From contig NC_050097.1 in assembly GCF_902167145.1 (NCBI RefSeq), forward strand, positions 227,931,034 through 227,995,033: 64,000 nucleotides of DNA, given 5' to 3'. This DNA is from Zea mays. Taxonomy: Eukaryota; Streptophyta; Magnoliopsida; Poales; Poaceae. Shown here one piece after another: positions 21,758 to 33,500 of this stretch. How positions within the stretch are numbered: position 1 is the stretch's first letter; every line of letters begins with the position of its first letter. Position numbers and translations under genes: made by a program. Below the pieces are notes generated by a model that saw only the letters and a list, made by a program, of their open reading frames with translations, did not search any database and was not told where the DNA came from.

Positions 21758-22256
21758 CATATTGTCGGGGACCATAATTAGGGGTACCCCCAAGACTCCT
21801 AATCTCAGCTGGTAACCCCCATCAGCACAAAGCTGCAAAGGCATGATGGGTGCAATTAAGTCAAGGCTCGGTCCACTCAAGGGACACGATCTCGCCTCGC
21901 CCGAGCCCAGCCTCGAGCAAGGGCAGCCGACCCCGGAGGATTCACGTCTCGCCCGAGGACCCCCTCAAGCGACGGACACACCTTCGACTCACCCGAGGCC
22001 CAGTCTTCGCCGAGAAGCAACCTTGGCCAGATCGCCACACCGACCGACCGTATCGCAGGAGCATTTAATGCAAGGATGGCCTGACACCTTATCCTGACAC
22101 GCGCCCTTCAGTCGACAGAGCCAAAGTGACCGCAGTCACTTCGCCGCTCCACTAACCGGCCTGACAAGAAGACAGCGCCGCCTGTGTCGCTCCGACTGCT
22201 GTGCCGCTCGACAGAGTGAGGCTGACAGCAGCCAAGTCCGGCCTCGGGCGCCATAG

Positions 22257-22690
22257 GAAACTCTGCCTCGCCCGACCCCAGGGCTCGGACTCGGGCTTGG
22301 CCCCGGAAGACGACGAACTCCGCCTCGCCCGACCCCAGGGCTCGGACTCGGGCTCGGCCCTAGAAGACGACGAACTCCGCCTCGCCCGACCCCAGGGCTC
22401 GGACTCGGCCTCGGCTCCGGAAGATGATGAACTCCGCCTCGCTCGACCCCAGGGCTCGGACTCGGGCTCGGCCTCGGAAGACGACGAACTCCGCCTCGCC
22501 CGACCCCAGGGCTCGGACTCGGGCTCGGCCTCGGAAGACGACGAACTCCGCCTCGCCCGACCCCAGCGCTCGGGCTCGGCCTCGGCTCCGGAAGACGACG
22601 AACTCCGCCTCGCCCGACCCCAGGGCTCGGACTCGGCCTTGGCCTCGGACGACAGTCTCTACCTCGCCCGACCCGGGGCTCAGACTCGAC
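22257..22690 (+). repeat. 57 bp tandem repeat in the 5' LTR, about 7-8 units
   Basis: The unit starts GAACTCCGCCTCGCCCGACC and continues with CTCGGACTCGGGCTCGGCCT. Starts are near 22,257, 22,315, 22,372, 22,429, 22,486, 22,543 and 22,603, with a diverged last unit. The 3' LTR has about four units (35,718-35,915). Because 57 is divisible by three, it creates spurious open frames on both strands with a 19-residue period. Confidence 0.9.
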
Positions 22691-23134
22691 CTCGACCTCG
22701 GAAGACAGACTCGACCTCGACCTCAGAGGAGCATCCACCTCGCCCGACCTAGGGCTCGGACCGACCACGTCGCAAGAGGGGCCATCATTACCCTACCCCT
22801 AGCTAGCTCAGGCTACGGGGAACAAGACCGGCGTCCCATCAGGCTCGCCCCGGTAAACAAATAACAATGATGGCGCCCCGCGTGCTCCGTGACGACGGCG
22901 GCTCTCAGCCCCTTACGGAAGCAAGGAGACGTCAGCAAGGACTCGGCAGCCCCGACAGCTGTCCTTCCTCAAGGCTCCAGCGCTCCTCCGACGGCCACGA
23001 CATCACATGAACAGGGTGTCAAGACCTCTCCGACTGCCACGACACCATGTACTTAGGGCGCTAGCTCCTCTCTGCTAGACACGTTAGCACATTGCTACAC
23101 CCCCCACTGTACACCTGGGCCCTCTCCTTACGCC

Positions 23135-23141
23135 TATAAAA
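23135..23141 (+). promoter_or_regulatory. TATA box of Huck-like 5' LTR
   Basis: TATAAAA in the context CGCCTATAAAAGGAAGG, about 290 bp before the LTR end. The same sequence lies at 36366-36372 in the 3' LTR. This is the likely core promoter for the genomic RNA. Confidence 0.75.
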
Positions 23142-23426
23142 GGAAGGACCAGGGCCCTCTTACGAAGGGGTTGGCCGCGCGGGAGGACGGGACGACGCGT
23201 AGAGTCCCTCGCTCTCCCCCGCGCGGACGCTTGTAACCCCCTACTGCAAGTGCACCCGACCTGGGCACAGGGCAACACGAAGGCCGTAGGTTTCCCCTTT
23301 TTGCCTGCCTCCCTCCTCTCTTCTCCCCCCTTCGTGCTCCGTCTCGCGCCGACCCATCTGGGCTGGGACATGCGGCGACAATTTACTCATCGGTCCAGGG
23401 ACCCCCCGGGGTCGAAACGCTGACAG

Positions 23427-23444
23427 TTGGCGTGCTAGGTAGGG
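23427..23444 (+). other. Probable primer-binding site of Huck-like element
   Basis: TTGGCGTGCTAGGTAGGG begins one base past the 5' LTR. Position and the TGGCG start fit a tRNA-derived primer complement, but I cannot say which tRNA. The following 450 bp to 23,893 is leader with no convincing gene. Confidence 0.6.
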
Positions 23445-23893
23445 GCCTGCTACGTGTTGACGAACAGCTTCCCGTCAAGCTCCAGATAGGTAGTCTCCAG
23501 CAACCTTTCCAACCCGGGACAGTGCTCCATTTCGGGAGTCTTGAGTTCATGTCCCTCGACGGCAGCTACGACATGATACTCCTTCCTCCACCGCGCGACA
23601 GCGACAATGGTGGCCGACAACCCGCCCGCCGGTGGCGGAATCAACGACGTCTTCCCCACGTGGCGGAAGAACAACATCCGAGTTTGTCCTGTCACCTCCC
23701 CCACCGACGGAGGAGGAGGCGGGGCAACCGTGGCCAAGCAGGAGGCGGCACCTCGTCGGCTGTCGAGCGAGTCGATGGCGCTGGCGCCCCGACGGGGGAC
23801 ACGTCGGGCGTCGACCTCACGTTTTAGACGAAGACGAGCGCCGTTTCCCCGCAACACGCCAACTCCAAGCGGGCGGACGACGCCAGCACGCTC

Positions 23894-26052
23894 GTGAAGG
23901 ACTTGCTGGGCGTCGCCCTCGTACCTGAGACGACGGTGCAGTCCGCCCCTGACGTGACTTCGTCACCGCCTGTCGACCAAGAGGTACCGACCGATTCCCA
24001 TCTCGTGCCTTTTGGATTCAGCCTCGACCCACCAAGCGACCTCGCTTTGGTGGAAGCCTTCATAGAGGCATGCACCAACCCTCCAGGGTATCATGTGCGG
24101 TCACCCTGGGACCGGCTGACGACCGTCTCGACCTATGGACCCTCGGGTTCTGAGGAAGATGACGAGCCCAACTTTGGTTGGGATTTCTCCGGGCTTGGTA
24201 ACCCCAGTGCCATGCGGGACTTCATGACCGCATGCGACTACTGCCTTTCCGATTGTTCCGACGGTAGCCGCAGCTTCGGCGACGAAGACTGCGGCCCAAG
24301 TCGTGAATGTTTTCACGTCGATCTAGGGGGTCCCGACGAAGGCAACCATCTTGGTATACCGAAAAACGGTGATCCCCCTAGGCCTGCGCCTCGCGTTGAC
24401 ATCCTTCGGGAGCTAGCTGTGGTCCCAGTCCCTACGGGGGGTCAGGACGCACAACTCGAGCAAATTCGCGAGATGCAGGCCAGGCTCGACGAGGGAGCAG
24501 GAACACTTGAGCCGCTCCGCCGGAACATCGGGCAGGAATGGGCAGACCAAGCTCCGGTCGGAGAAACGCGTCATCTACCCCAGGGCATCCAGCTCCGCAT
24601 CGCCGACGACGTCAGGGCAAGGCCACCACCGGCTTCCAGTGGGGTCGGCCAGAACCTGGCTGCAGCAGCAATACTTCTCCGCGCAATGTCGGAACCATCA
24701 ACCACCGAAGGGCGGCGTGTCCGGGGAGAGCTCAAGAATCTCCTAGAGGATGTCGCGGTCCGACGGGCCGAAAGCTCTGCCTCCCGAAGGCAGGGATACC
24801 CCTCGGAGCATCGCGCCGCGACTTCCCGATTCATGCGGGAAGCCTCGGTCCACACCGGGCGCACGCGCAACACAGCGCCTGCAGCCCCGGGTCACCTCGG
24901 CAACGAGCACCACCATCGCAACCATCAAGCCCACCTCGACGAGAGGGTGCGCCGAGGCTAGCACCCCAGGCGTGGGGACGCTACGACAGCGGGGAGGATC
25001 GGAGTCCCTCGCCCGAACCACCCGGTCTGCAGGCTTTCAGCCGAGCCATACGACGGGCGCCGTTCCCGACCCGGTTCCGAACCCCAACTACCATCACAAA
25101 GTACTCGGGAGAGACAAGGCCGGAACTGTGGCTCGCGGATTACCGGCTGGCCTGCCAACTGGGTGGAACGGACGATGACAACCTCGTCATCTGCAACCTC
25201 CCCCTGTTCCTCTCCGACTCCGCTCGAGCCTGGCTGGAGCATCTGCCTCCGGGGCAGATCTCAAACTGAGACGACCTAGTCCAAGCCTTCGCCGGTAACT
25301 TCCAGGGCACGTACGTGCGCCCCAGGAACTCCTGGGATCTCCGAAGCTGCCACCAGCAGCCGGGAGAGTCTCTCTGGGACTACATCCGGCGATTCTCCAA
25401 GCAGCACACCGAGCTGCCCAACGTCACCGATTCGGATGTCATCGGCACGTTCCTCGCCGGCACCACCTGCCGCGACCTCGTGAGCAAGCTGGGTTGCAAG
25501 ACCCCCACCAGGGCGAGCGAGCTGATGGACATCGCCACCAAGTTCACCTCTGGCCAGGAGGCGGTTGAGGCCATCTTCTGGAAGGATAAGCAGCCCCAGG
25601 GCCGCCAGCCGGAAGATGTTCCCGAGGCGTCCACTCAGCGCGGCACCAAGAAGAAAGGCAAGAAGAAGTCGCAAGCGAAACGCGACGCCACCGACGCGGA
25701 CCTTGTCGCCGCCGGTGAGTACAAGAACCCTCGGAAACCTCCCGGAGGCGCCAATCTCTTCGACAAGATGCTCAAGGAGCCGTGCCCCTATCATCAGGGA
25801 CCCGTCAAGCACACCCTTGAGGAGTGCGCCATGCTTCGGTGCCACTTTCACAGGGTCGGGCCACCTGCGGAGGGTGGCAGGGCCCACCATGACGACAAGA
25901 AGGAGGATCACAAGGCAGAGGAGTTCCCCGAGGTCCGCGACTGCTTCATGATCTATGGTGGGCAAGTGGTGAACGCCTCGGCTCGGCACCGCAAGCAAGA
26001 GCGTCGGGAGGTCTGCTCGGTAAAGGTGGCGGTGCTAGTCTACCTAAACTAG
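23894..26052 (+). pseudogene. gag: Huck-like gag (frameshift and stops)
   Basis: The first open part (23,894-24,961) is an acidic, Pro-rich N-terminal region. A frame change near 24,950 leads into the main polyprotein frame. There the retrotransposon gag domain is seen: KYSGETRPELWLADYRLA (near 25,100), ARAWLEHLPPGQI, then SLWDYIRRFSKQH (near 25,373). It continues with a Lys-rich segment (KKKGKKKSQAKR, near 25,650) and a Cys/His-containing part (CPYHQGPVKHTLEEC, near 25,785). In-frame stops are TGA at 25267-25269 and TAG at 26050-26052. The protein would form the particle core. Confidence 0.88.
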
Positions 26053-26733
26053 TCCGACAAGCCCATCACCTTCGACCAGGGCGATCACCCCGACCGCGTG
26101 CCGAGCCTGGGAAAATATCCGCTCGTTGTCGACCCCGTCATCGGCAACGTCAGGCTCACCAAGGTCCTCATGGACGGAGGCAGCAGCCTCAACATCATCT
26201 ACGCCGAGACCCTCGAGCTCCTGTAGGTCGATATATCCTCGGTCCGGGCCGGTGTGGCGCCTTTTCACGGGATCATCCCCGGGTAACGCGTCCAACCCCT
26301 CGGACAACTCGATCTGCCTGTCTGCTTCGGGACTCCCTCCAACTTCAGAAGGGAAACCCTCACGTTCGAGGTGGTCGAGTTCCGAGGAACCTACCACGCA
26401 GTGCTGGGGAGGCCATGCTATGCCAAGTTCATGGTCGTCCCCAACTACACCTACCTCAAGCTCAAGATGCCAGGCCCCAACGGGGTCATCACCGTCGGCC
26501 CCACGTACCGACACGCTTACGAATGCGACGTGGAGTGCGTGGAGTACGCCGAGGCCCTCGCCGAATCCGAGGCCCTCATCGCCGACCTGGAGAGCCTCTC
26601 CAAGGAGGCGCCAGACATGAAGCGCCATGCCGGCAACTTCGAGCCAGCGGAGACGGTTAAGTCCGTCCCTCTCGACCCCAACAACGACGCCTCCAAGCAG
26701 ATCCGGATCGGCTCCGAGCTCGACCACAAATAG
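26053..26733 (+). pseudogene. pol: Huck-like aspartic protease and linker (stops)
   Basis: This continues in the same frame. The retropepsin core reads VLMDGGSSLNIIY (near 26,167), with Asp-Gly-Gly instead of the more common Asp-Ser/Thr-Gly; this form is usual in Tat-lineage elements. The flap/C-terminal part shows TYHAVLGRPCYAKF (near 26,392). Stops in frame are TAG 26224-26226, TAA 26284-26286 and TAG 26731-26733. No indel is needed to follow the frame across the gene. Confidence 0.87.
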
Positions 26734-26739
26734 GAAGCA

Positions 26740-28575
26740 GTGCTCGTCGACTTTCTCCGCGCAAACGCCGAAGTTTTCACGTGGATTCCCTCGGACATGC
26801 TAGGCATACCGAGGGATGTCGCCGAGCACTCGCTGGATCTCCGAGCTGGAGCCCGACCCGTGAAGCAACCTCTGCGCCGATTCGACGAAGAAAAGCGTAG
26901 AGCCATAGGCGAGGAGATCCACAAGCTGATGGCCGCAGGGTTCATCAAAGAGGTATTCCATCCCGAATGGCTTGCCAACCCCGTGCTTGTGAGAAAGAAA
27001 GGAGGGAAATGGTGGATGTGTGTAGACTACACTAGTCTAAACAAAGCATGTCCAAAAGTTCCCTATCCTCTGCCTCGCATCGATCAAATCGTGGATTCCA
27101 CTGCTGGATGCGAAACCCTGTCTTTCCTCGATGCCTACTGAGGGTATCACCAAATCAGGATGAAAGACTCCGACCAGCTCGCGACCTCTTTCATCACACC
27201 TTTTGGCATGTACTGCTATGTTACTATGCCATTTGGTTTGAGGAATGCGGGTGCGATGTACCAAAGGTGCATGAACCACGTGTTCGGCGAACACATTGGT
27301 CAAACGGTTGAGGCTTATGTCGATGACATCGTAGTCAAGACGAGGAAAGCCTCCGACCTCCTTTCCGACCTTGAAACGACATTCCGGTGTCTCAAGGCAA
27401 AAGGCGTAAAACTCAATCCCGAGAAGTGTGTCTTCGGAGTCCCCCGAGGCATGCTCTTGGGGTTCATCGTCTCCGAGCGGGGCATCGAGGCCAACCCGGA
27501 GAAAATCGCGGCCATCACCAACATGGGGCCCATCAAGGACTTGAAAGGCGTACAGAGGGTCATGGGATGCCTTGCGGCTCTTAGCCGTTTCATCTCGCGC
27601 CTCGGCGAAAGAGGCCTACCTCTGTACCGCCTCTTAAGAAAGACCGAGTGCTTCACTTGGACCTCCGAGGCCAAGGAAGCCCTCGGGAACCTGAAGGCGC
27701 TCCTTACGAACGCGCCCATCTTGGTGCCCCCCGCCGCCGGAGAAGCCCTCTTGATCTATGTCGCCGCTACCACTCAGGTGGTCAGGGCCGCGATCATGGT
27801 TGAGAGACGAGAAGAAGGGCATGCATTGCCCGTCCAGAGGACGGTTTACTTCATCAGTGAGGTACTGTCCGAGACCAAGATCCGCTACCCGCAAATTCAG
27901 AAGCTGCTGTACGCGGTGATCCTGACGCGACGGAAGCTGCGACACTACTTCGAGTCTCATCCGGTGACTGTGGTGTCATCCTTCCCCCTGGGGGAGATCA
28001 TCCAGTGCCGAGAGGCCTCAGGTAGGATTGCAAAGTGGGCGGTGGAAATCATGGGCGAGACAATCTCGTTCGCCCCTCGGAAGGCCATCAAGTCCCAAGT
28101 CTTGGCGGACTTTGTGGCTGAATGGGTCGACACCCAGCTCCCGGCGGCTCCGATCCAACCGGAACTCTGGACCATGTTTTTCGATGGGTCGCTGATGAAA
28201 ACAGGGGCAGGCGCGGGCCTGCTCTTCATCTCGCCCCTCAGGAAACACCTACGCTACGTGCTGCGCCTCCATTTCCCGGCGTCCAACAACGTGGCTGAGT
28301 ACGAAGCTCTGGTCAACGGGTTGCGCATCGCCATTGAGCTAGGGGTCCGACGCCTCGATGCTCGCGGCGACTCGTAGCTCGTCATCGACCAAGTTATGAA
28401 GAACTCCCACTGTCGCAACCCGAAGATGGAAGCCTACTGCGATGAGGTTCGGTGCCTGGAGGACAAGTTCTACGGGCTTGAGCTCAACCACATCGCCCGA
28501 TGATACAACGAGACTGCAGACGAGCTGGCTAAGATAGCCTCGGGGCGGACAACAGTTCCCCCGGACGTCTTCTCC
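26740..28575 (+). pseudogene. pol: Huck-like reverse transcriptase and RNase H (stops)
   Basis: Reverse transcriptase spans about 26,890-27,480: GFIKEVFHPEWLANPVLV, the KWWMCVDYTSLNKACPK block, FGMYCYVTMPFGLRNAGA, and the catalytic YVDDIVV near 27,316. The connection domain follows (FTWTSEAKEAL), then RNase H with MFFDGSLMKTGAGAG (first Asp, near 28,174) and AEYEALVNGL (Glu). Stops are TGA 27139-27141 in the middle of RT, TAG 28375-28377 and TGA 28501-28503. The frame is otherwise uninterrupted, so reading is unambiguous. The enzyme would copy element RNA to cDNA; it is not functional here. Confidence 0.92.
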
Positions 28576-28578
28576 TGA

Positions 28579-29976
28579 GACCTACAGCAACCCTCAGTCA
28601 AGACCGACGACACACCCGAGCCCGAGAAGGCCTCGGCCCAGCCCCGGGCACCCTCGGCTCAGCCCGAGGCACCCTCGGCCCCCGAGGGTGAGGCACTGCG
28701 CGTTGAGGAAGAGCGGAATGGGGTCCAGCCTAATCGAGACTGGCAGACCCCGTACCTGCAATATCTCCACCAAGGAGAGCTACCCCTCAACCGAGCCGAG
28801 GCTCGGCGACTAGCGCGGCGCGCCAAGTCGTTCGTCTTACTGGGTGATGGGAAGGAGCTCTACCACCGCAGCCCCTCCGGCATCCTCCAGCGATGCATAT
28901 CCATCGCCGAAGGCCAGAAGCTCTTACAAGAAATACACTCGGGGGCTTGCGGTCATCACGCAGCGCCCCGAGCCCTTGTTGGAAACGCCTTCCGACAAGG
29001 TTTCTACTGGCCGACTGCGGTGGCCGACGCCACTAGAATTGTCCGTGCCTGCCAAGGGTGTCAATTCTACGCAAGGCAGACCCACCTGCCCGCTCAGGCT
29101 CTGCAGACAATACCCATCACCTGGTCGTTTGCTGTGTGGGGACTGGACGTCGTCGGTCCCTTGCAGAAGGCACCCGGGGGCTACACGCACCTGCTGGTCG
29201 CCATCGACAAATTCTCTAAGTGGATCGAGGTCCGACCCCTGAACAGCATCAGGTCCGAACAGGCGGTGGCATTCTTCACCAACATCATCCATCGCTTTGG
29301 GGTCCCGAACTCCATCAACACTGACAACGGCACCCAGTTCACCGGCAGAAAGTTCCTGGACTTCTGCGAGGATCACCACATCCGGGTGGACTGGGCCGCC
29401 GTGGCTCACCCCATGACGAATGGGCAGGTGGAACGTGCCAACGGCATGATTCTGCAAGGACTCAAGCCGAGGATCTATAACAACCTCCACAAGTTCGGTA
29501 GGCGATGGATGAAGGAACTCTCCTCGGTGGTCTGGAGTCTGAGGACAACGCCGAGCCGAGCCACGGGCTTCACACCGTTCTTTCTAGTCTATGGGGCCGA
29601 GGCCATCTTGCCCATGGACTTAGAATACGGTTCCTTGAGGGCGTACGACGACCGAAGCAACCAGACCGACCGAGAAGACTCACTGGACCAGCTCGAAGAG
29701 GCTCGGGACATGGCCTTACTACACTCGGCGAGGTACCAGCAGTCCCTGCAACGCTACCACGCCCGAGGGGTTCGGTCCCGAGACCTCCAAGTGGGCGACT
29801 TGGTGCTTCGACTGCGATAAGACGCCCGAGGGCGGCACAAGCTCATGCCTCCCTGGGAAGGGCCGTTCGTCATCGCCAAGGTTCTGAAGCCCGGGACATA
29901 CAAGCTGGCCAACAGCCAAGGCGAGGTCTACAGCAACGCTTGTAACATCCGACAGCTACGTCGCTTCTACCCTTAA
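28579..29976 (+). pseudogene. pol: Huck-like integrase (one premature stop)
   Basis: After TGA 28576-28578 and an Ala/Pro/Glu-rich linker (about 28,600-28,700), the zinc-binding region reads LLQEIHSGACGHH ... CQGCQFYAR (near 28,920-29,075). The catalytic core shows Asp in WGLDVVGPL (29,140), Asp in NTDNGTQF (29,318) and Glu in GQVERANG (29,425), the full DDE triad. A C-terminal beta-rich part follows (PPWEGPFVIAKVLKPGTYKL, 29,848-29,907). A premature TAA lies at 29818-29820; the natural end is TAA 29974-29976. No chromodomain is seen, in line with Tat rather than chromovirus. Confidence 0.92.
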
Positions 29977-30595
29977 GATGTTTTCAAGTTGTTCGTACAC
30001 CTCGTTCACATACAAAGTCTAACCATCAAGGAAGGGTCAGCCTTGCCTCGGCAAAGCCCGACCCTCCCTCAGGGGCTAAAAGGGGGGAACCCCCTCTGCG
30101 TCAAAATTTTCCTCGAAAAAAAGGTCTTCCATCAAAAAGACTTTCGCGTCTCCCGGCTATATCAGTAACAGGACCCCAAGAAACGAATAAGGGTGCATGT
30201 AAGTGGCAAGGCCGACCGAGCCGAGGGATTCCTACGCCTCTGGGATACGGATACCTCACTCGTCGCCCACCACGAAAAATAACTCTTACTTGGGTAAGCA
30301 ATCCTGCTACTGACGAACGAGTCCGGATACGCAAAACAGGAGGAAAGGGGACACGACCTTATATTACGATGATAAAGTGTTCGGGCCTTGGCGGCCGCAA
30401 AGGACACGGATGCATTCAAAATAAACTGCCCCGACAGAATCAGGCGTCGCCCGGAGAAGGAGCCGCACCCTCGGCTTCGTCTCCACCCTTGGCGAAATCA
30501 GCCCTGGCCTCGGACAACGGCGCAAGCGGGAGGATCTCTGCCTCGAAGGTGGTCGCCAGCACCGTGCTTGGGCACGCGGCGGCCGCGTCAAGCCT
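29977..30595. other. Spacer between integrase and the antisense gene
   Basis: About 600 bp follow the pol stop without a convincing gene on either strand. It lies between two convergent genes, so transcript 3' ends for both are expected here. No clear poly(A) signal was identified. Confidence 0.55.
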
Positions 30596-33500
30596 CTAGA
30601 CTTCGGCCAGGGCAGCTTCATCTTCGTCAGGAAGGCAATACCCCTCGCTGACCAGCTCCAGATCCACGTCATAGTGGGAAGCGAGCACGGCGAAGGCCCG
30701 CCTGACGCCGTGATGCAGCGCCTCGCGGAGTCTGCCACGCGCATGGTCACCCAAGGCCTGCAGGCGACTTTGAGGGGAGCTTCCCGAGGGGACGTCGTCG
30801 AAGCCAAAGACCCGACAGAAGGCCGAGATGGCCTCGGACATGGCCGCATGGTCGGCCTCCCTCTGCTCGACTGCCTGAGCAAGCGCCTTGGCGGACTTAT
30901 CAAGGGCAGACTCGAGCTCTGCGAACAGCCAAAGCGGAAGACTTCAAACACGAGGTGAGGAACGAAGCCGAATCGAAATCTTAAAATAGCCAAGACATAC
31001 CTTCGGCTCGGGCATGCTGCTCCGAGGATGCGACTTGGGCCACGGCTAGGTCTGCTGCAAGGGCTCCGGCCCGAGCAGACGCCTTGGCTAACTGGACTCC
31101 AAGAGCCTTAGCTCGGTTTTCGGCCTCGGCGGCCCGGCCCCGAGATTGGTCCCGCTCGCCGGTGACCTGGTCAAGCTCCGACTGCTGCCGCTGCGCCTCT
31201 ACGCGTGCCGCTACTGCCTCTACTCCCAGATCGACACAGAGCAACCGAAGGTCCGCCACCTCGGCGCTCTGTTGGGAGAGGCGCGCGGTAGCCCTGGCAA
31301 GCGCGGTCCTCAGGGACCGCAGCGAACCCCAGACATTGACCTCGCGGCGGATGAACGATGACTTGGCGGTGCTCAAATCCGTCAGATCCTGAGGGAAGGA
31401 AGCGGGGCATCACAAAGAACGCCTTAATCACATGAAAGGTATGCTTGAAATCATTACCTGGAGGATCTTGGGAACGTCCCTGCAAAGGACCTCCAAGGTC
31501 GACCGGAGCGACCCCACCGTTGCCTTGGCACACTCACGAAGCTCGTCCCAAGACTGCTCCTCTCGCTCATCGTCAAGAACGAAGAGGGGATCCGAGGCCC
31601 CATGGGTCTGGAACCGAAGCAACTGGCGCCGCCCGTCGGAACTGCGCCGCGCAGGGACAAGGTTGCCGCTCGACGGGATGGGTCGCGGTTCCGCGCCCCC
31701 CTCCTCTGAGGCACCAAGTAGCGACGCCTCGGCCATCTCAGCATCGGCGGCGACGGGTGGCTCCACGGCCAGAACGGCAACAGCCTCGGCAGCAGCCGGC
31801 GCTGGCGCCGGCAACATGTCTGGTGGGCCTGAGGCCACAGCCGCGCCAGTAGCCTCCCCCAGCGTGACGTCCGCCTCGACAGAGGAGTCAGCCTCGGGAG
31901 CTCGCCCCGCGGCAACTGGTGCCGCCTGAGCCCCCCGCTGTGGGGCGTCTTGCGAGGGGGTCAGCTGGCCGGCGAGGCCCGGCACGGCGCTAGCTGCAGA
32001 AGCCGACGCCGTCTTGAGGACCTTCCGGGGAGCCAGACCGGTCGAACCGTGCCTCCGCTTGCTAAGGAGAAAAGGAAAATCAGAATCGGGACATACGAAG
32101 GAGGAGCCAGGACGAAGATATCCTAAGATACTTACCCACTCCGGGCCATGATCAATCGCGCCTGTGGGGAGGTCTCTCGAACCTCAATCCCCGAAGGTAC
32201 CACCGAGGTCTGCCCCCGCTGCCGGCTTCGGTACCATCCTCGCCTTGGGCGCCCTAGGCACCCGAGGGACGGACTACCCAGACGCAGCCACGACGACCCG
32301 AGGATCACCCTCCTGTGCAGTCGGCACGGGCGACGGTTCTCGGGGAACAGGCAGCTCGGCCTGACTCCCCAGGGTCACCTCAACTACCTCGGCCAAGGGG
32401 TCAAGTACCCCCTTGGTCTGCCCCCGCTCTTCGGACCGGGACCCCGACGTCCCGGCCCCGGATACCGACGGCATCAGCCCGCTCGGGGGCTGGCTTGGTG
32501 ACCCCTGGCCCAGCCTCAGATCCGGGCTGAGGCCGAGGCGGGCAGCCATGTCGTCGTCTTCATCATCGTCTTCATCGTCGTCGTCATCGTCAGGCGTCTC
32601 CGGCGATGGCTCCCTCGGGAGCCCATCCCTCTCCTGCCGACGGCGAAGCCTTTCCAAGGCATCTCATGCCCACGTCCGCTCGTGGGCCCGAGCCTTCTTC
32701 GTGTCCTTCTTCTCCTTCCTCTTCTCCGTGGCGACCCTCCGCGCAGCTCGGTCCACCGCGTCCTCCAGGACCGGTGGTGGGAAAGGCTTGTGAGCCCCTA
32801 CCTCCTGGAGACGGACGAAGAGTCCCGACTGTGAGGACCAAGGGCAATCCGACACAAGAAGAAAGAAGGAGCGAACACTCACCAGGGACACACACCCGTG
32901 ATCGGGACGCATCAAAGGCTGGGTAAGGGCGCCGGCGTCTGACTTCCCTACCGTGTCGGCTACCCGCCTGAGGAGGTCGTCGACGGGAAGGGGATCCGAG
33001 GACATCCGCAAACCCTCCAAGTCGACCCCCGGCATCATCTCCCAAAGCGGCAGCCGCCGCTCCGTCAAAGGGAGCACCCTCCGGCGATGAATGGCGGCAA
33101 CCACCCCCGCGACGGTGAGCCCTCCTTTCCGCAGCTCCTCCAGGGCCTTCAAAAGAGGCTGGAGATTCTTCTATCTGTCGCGCGGGGTCCCGTAGCACCA
33201 GTTGTCGGTGGCGGTCACCACTCGCTGAGAAAACGACGGGAGCCTCCCGTCGTCATTTTGGAGATAGAATCACCGGCGCTGCCACCCTTTGTTCGAAGAC
33301 GCGAGGATGGCAGGGATGTACTGCGGCGCTCGCCCCTGCCTCAGCTGGAGGATGCAGCCATCGGCCCGCACCGCCATGCGGACCCTTCTTTCCCCCGTCG
33401 GTGAAGCAAAAAGCTCCGTGGAGAAGAGATGGGTCCACAGGTCCCAATGAGGGTCAATCCCCAAGTATCCTTCACAAACCGCCGCGAAGATGGCGGCTTG

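Larger units (their letters stand above)
21763..23425 (+). repeat. 5' LTR of Huck-like element (1663 bp)
   Basis: Begins TGTCGGGGACCATAATTAGG and ends GTCGAAACGCTGACA. It is GC-rich and contains a 57 bp tandem array. A TATAAAA box lies at 23135-23141. It is 230 bp longer than the 3' LTR, almost exactly four 57 bp units. Confidence 0.95.

Noticed and set aside
22136..22768. Long Pro/Arg-rich and Ser/Asp-rich open frames on both strands
   Set aside because: They are produced by the 57 bp GC-rich tandem repeat in the LTR; the period is a multiple of three and both strands stay open. They have no domain, and the 3' LTR copy has a different length.
24538..25021. Alternative frames within gag, both strands
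   Set aside because: These are shadow frames in GC-rich coding sequence; the gag frame continues into protease and RT.
31432..32926. Plus-strand frames overlapping the antisense gene
   Set aside because: They have Ser/Arg/Pro shadow composition, while the minus strand shows exact splicing and domain signals.
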